From Nitrospina sp. (GTDB lineage: Bacteria > Nitrospinota > Nitrospinia > Nitrospinales > Nitrospinaceae): a stretch of 6,737 nucleotides of DNA. The notes below the pieces were generated by a model. That model was not told where the DNA came from and made no database searches. It saw nothing but the letters and a program-made list of their open reading frames with translations. The stretch spans positions 1 through 6,737 of the forward strand of contig SMVS01000004.1 in NCBI GenBank assembly GCA_004357435.1. Direction: 5' to 3'. This document shows positions 5,877 to 6,737 of the stretch, piece by piece (position 1 is the first letter of the stretch; every line of letters begins with the position of its first letter). Both the position numbers and the translations under genes were made by a program.

Positions 5877-6018
5877 GTTTGATAGCGGACCGGAGTTTCT
5901 TCAACGACTGAATAGCCTCTATAAATAGCATGTTATCATAGAACCCTGCGGATTAGAAATTTTTGTAAATGTTCCTGCATTATTAACGGCGAGAGCTTTT
6001 TTTGGCGGAAATTTGTTG

Positions 6019-6737
6019 ATGAATAAAGTCCACTCCCAGTCCTCCACCCGGGACGTGCAGGTTCTGGCCCGCGTCCGCTCCCCCTACAACGATATTTTTA
6101 TCCTGCAGGCGGGAGACCACCGGGAAATGTGGTTTCAGGGGGAGTCTGGATTATTCCTGCAGAGCCGGGTCGATGTCAAGCGGCTACTGGTGCCGGTTTT
6201 GGTCTATTCCCAGATGGCCCTGGCCGCGTTGTTGTTTCGTCCGCCGCCGCAAACAATCCTGATCATTGGTTTGGGTGGCGGTGTGCTCCCCAATTGTCTG
6301 AAGGCCTGTTTTCCGGAGGCTTGGATCGATATTGTCGAGGTGGACTCGCAAGTCATTCAGCTGGCGCGAAAATATTTTTTTCTGAAAGAAACCGGGCGCG
6401 TCCGTACCTATACGGAGGATGGCCGGGTCTTCCTGGACCGATGCGCTCCCGGACGCTATGACCTCATATATTTGGATGCCTTTAAAAGCGGCTCGGTGCC
6501 CTTTCATTTAAAAACCCGGCAATTCTACCGCTCCATCCGGCGCGTGATGGCCCGCGGGGGCGTGGCGGTTTCCAACCTGTACGGCCTCAGCAACAGCTTG
6601 AAGCCGAGCGATGAAAAAACGTTTGCGCAAGTGTTCCCACAGCTTTATTTTTTTGAGGATCCCAACCAGGTGGCGACCTTGCTGGTGGCGACTCTGGCGG
6701 AGCAACGCCAGACCCGGGAAACTCTGGAACAAGCCGC
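6019..6737 (+). CDS. Spermidine-synthase-like methyltransferase-fold protein (3' end outside window)
   Basis: The frame is open from ATG 6019 to the window end, 239 complete codons, probably nearly the whole gene. The N-terminus has the short beta-domain typical of aminopropyltransferases (SPYNDIFIL, residues 21-29), followed by YSQMALAALLF and the Rossmann core: IIGLGGGVLPN (82-92), VEVD (106-109), DGRVF (134-138) and YDLIYLDAFKSGSVPFHL (147 onward). VEVD and the DGR motif fit the binding of a SAM-type nucleoside; Asp153 sits where the catalytic Asp of spermidine synthase lies. The glycine loop reads GLGGGVLP instead of the GGGDG of true polyamine synthases, and the segment after Asp153 (AFKSGSVPFHL) resembles spermidine-synthase-like proteins of unassigned function. 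Polyamine synthesis is therefore possible but not shown. There is no signal peptide or membrane segment. A modest ribosome site (GGCGGA, 6004-6009) lies 9 nt before the ATG. It is divergent from pckA. Confidence 0.8.
   Translation, partial: MNKVHSQSSTRDVQVLARVRSPYNDIFILQAGDHREMWFQGESGLFLQSRVDVKRLLVPVLVYSQMALAALLFRPPPQTILIIGLGGGVLPNCLKACFPEAWIDIVEVDSQVIQLARKYFFLKETGRVRTYTEDGRVFLDRCAPGRYDLIYLDAFKSGSVPFHLKTRQFYRSIRRVMARGGVAVSNLYGLSNSLKPSDEKTFAQVFPQLYFFEDPNQVATLLVATLAEQRQTRETLEQA

Larger units (their letters stand above)
5829..6018. other. Divergent intergenic region between pckA and the spermidine-synthase-like gene
   Basis: This 190-nt region must hold promoters for both directions. Its central part (about 5915-6005) is clearly more AT-rich than the flanking genes. 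Possible -10-like hexamers are TATAAA at 5921-5926's neighbourhood on the plus strand and TATGAT near 5936-5941 on the minus strand, but neither has a convincing -35 at proper spacing, so I do not call individual promoters. Two dyads are visible: CGGGG-CAATT-CCCCG at 5862-5876, and TCTAT...ATAGA at 5918-5942. No small gene with a ribosome site was seen. Confidence 0.5.

Noticed and set aside
6184..6732. Two minus-strand frames (6184-6507 and 6508-6732) opposite the right-edge gene
   Set aside because: The plus-strand frame is uninterrupted from 6019 to the end and carries a coherent Rossmann methyltransferase fold, so these are shadows.
1..6737. CRISPR array, tRNA, insertion sequence, prophage or defence system
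   Set aside because: No regularly spaced direct repeats, cloverleaf-like sequence, transposase or integrase motif, or known defence domain was seen; almost all sequence is covered by housekeeping genes.

Overview
The window is a compact stretch of bacterial chromosome carrying housekeeping metabolism. Seven protein-coding genes are visible: six on the minus strand and one on the plus strand at the right edge. No rRNA, tRNA, CRISPR array, transposase, phage gene or toxin-antitoxin pair was seen. The gene set (futalosine-pathway menaquinone synthesis, ATP-type PEP carboxykinase, a CobA-HemD fusion, DXP-dependent vitamin B6 synthesis) and the moderately high GC point to a Gram-negative, respiring bacterium. 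A Nitrospinota or former-Deltaproteobacteria lineage would fit, but this is a low-confidence inference from content only.

Layout, following minus-strand transcription from right to left. A divergent intergenic region (about 5829-6018) separates a spermidine-synthase-like gene (plus strand, cut by the window end) from pckA. pckA (4185-5828) is followed after 36 nt by pdxA (3078-4148). pdxA overlaps rsmA by 4 nt (ATGA), and rsmA (2293-3081) overlaps a fused cobA-hemD gene (756-2300) by 8 nt. pckA-pdxA-rsmA-cobA/hemD therefore looks like one transcription unit with tight translational coupling in its last three genes. A hairpin followed by a T-rich stretch (660-680) probably ends it. A new promoter candidate (624-651) then serves a small single-domain parvulin prolyl isomerase gene (202-555) and the start of mqnC (1-161, cut by the left edge).

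Functionally the main unit joins the gluconeogenic entry point (oxaloacetate to PEP), pyridoxal phosphate synthesis, 16S rRNA dimethylation, and the branch from uroporphyrinogen III to siroheme/cobalamin-type tetrapyrroles. The pdxA-rsmA adjacency recalls the E. coli surA-pdxA-rsmA(ksgA) cluster. There the neighbouring isomerase is periplasmic SurA; here a short cytoplasmic parvulin lies further along on the same strand.

The most notable non-coding signal is an 18-nt hairpin-forming sequence present twice (746-763 and 4152-4169, 16 of 18 identical, same orientation), at the two ends of the pdxA-rsmA-cobA/hemD block. In one copy the pdxA ribosome-binding site lies in the stem; in the other the cobA-hemD stop codon lies in the loop. 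I found no convincing evidence of a previously undescribed system here.
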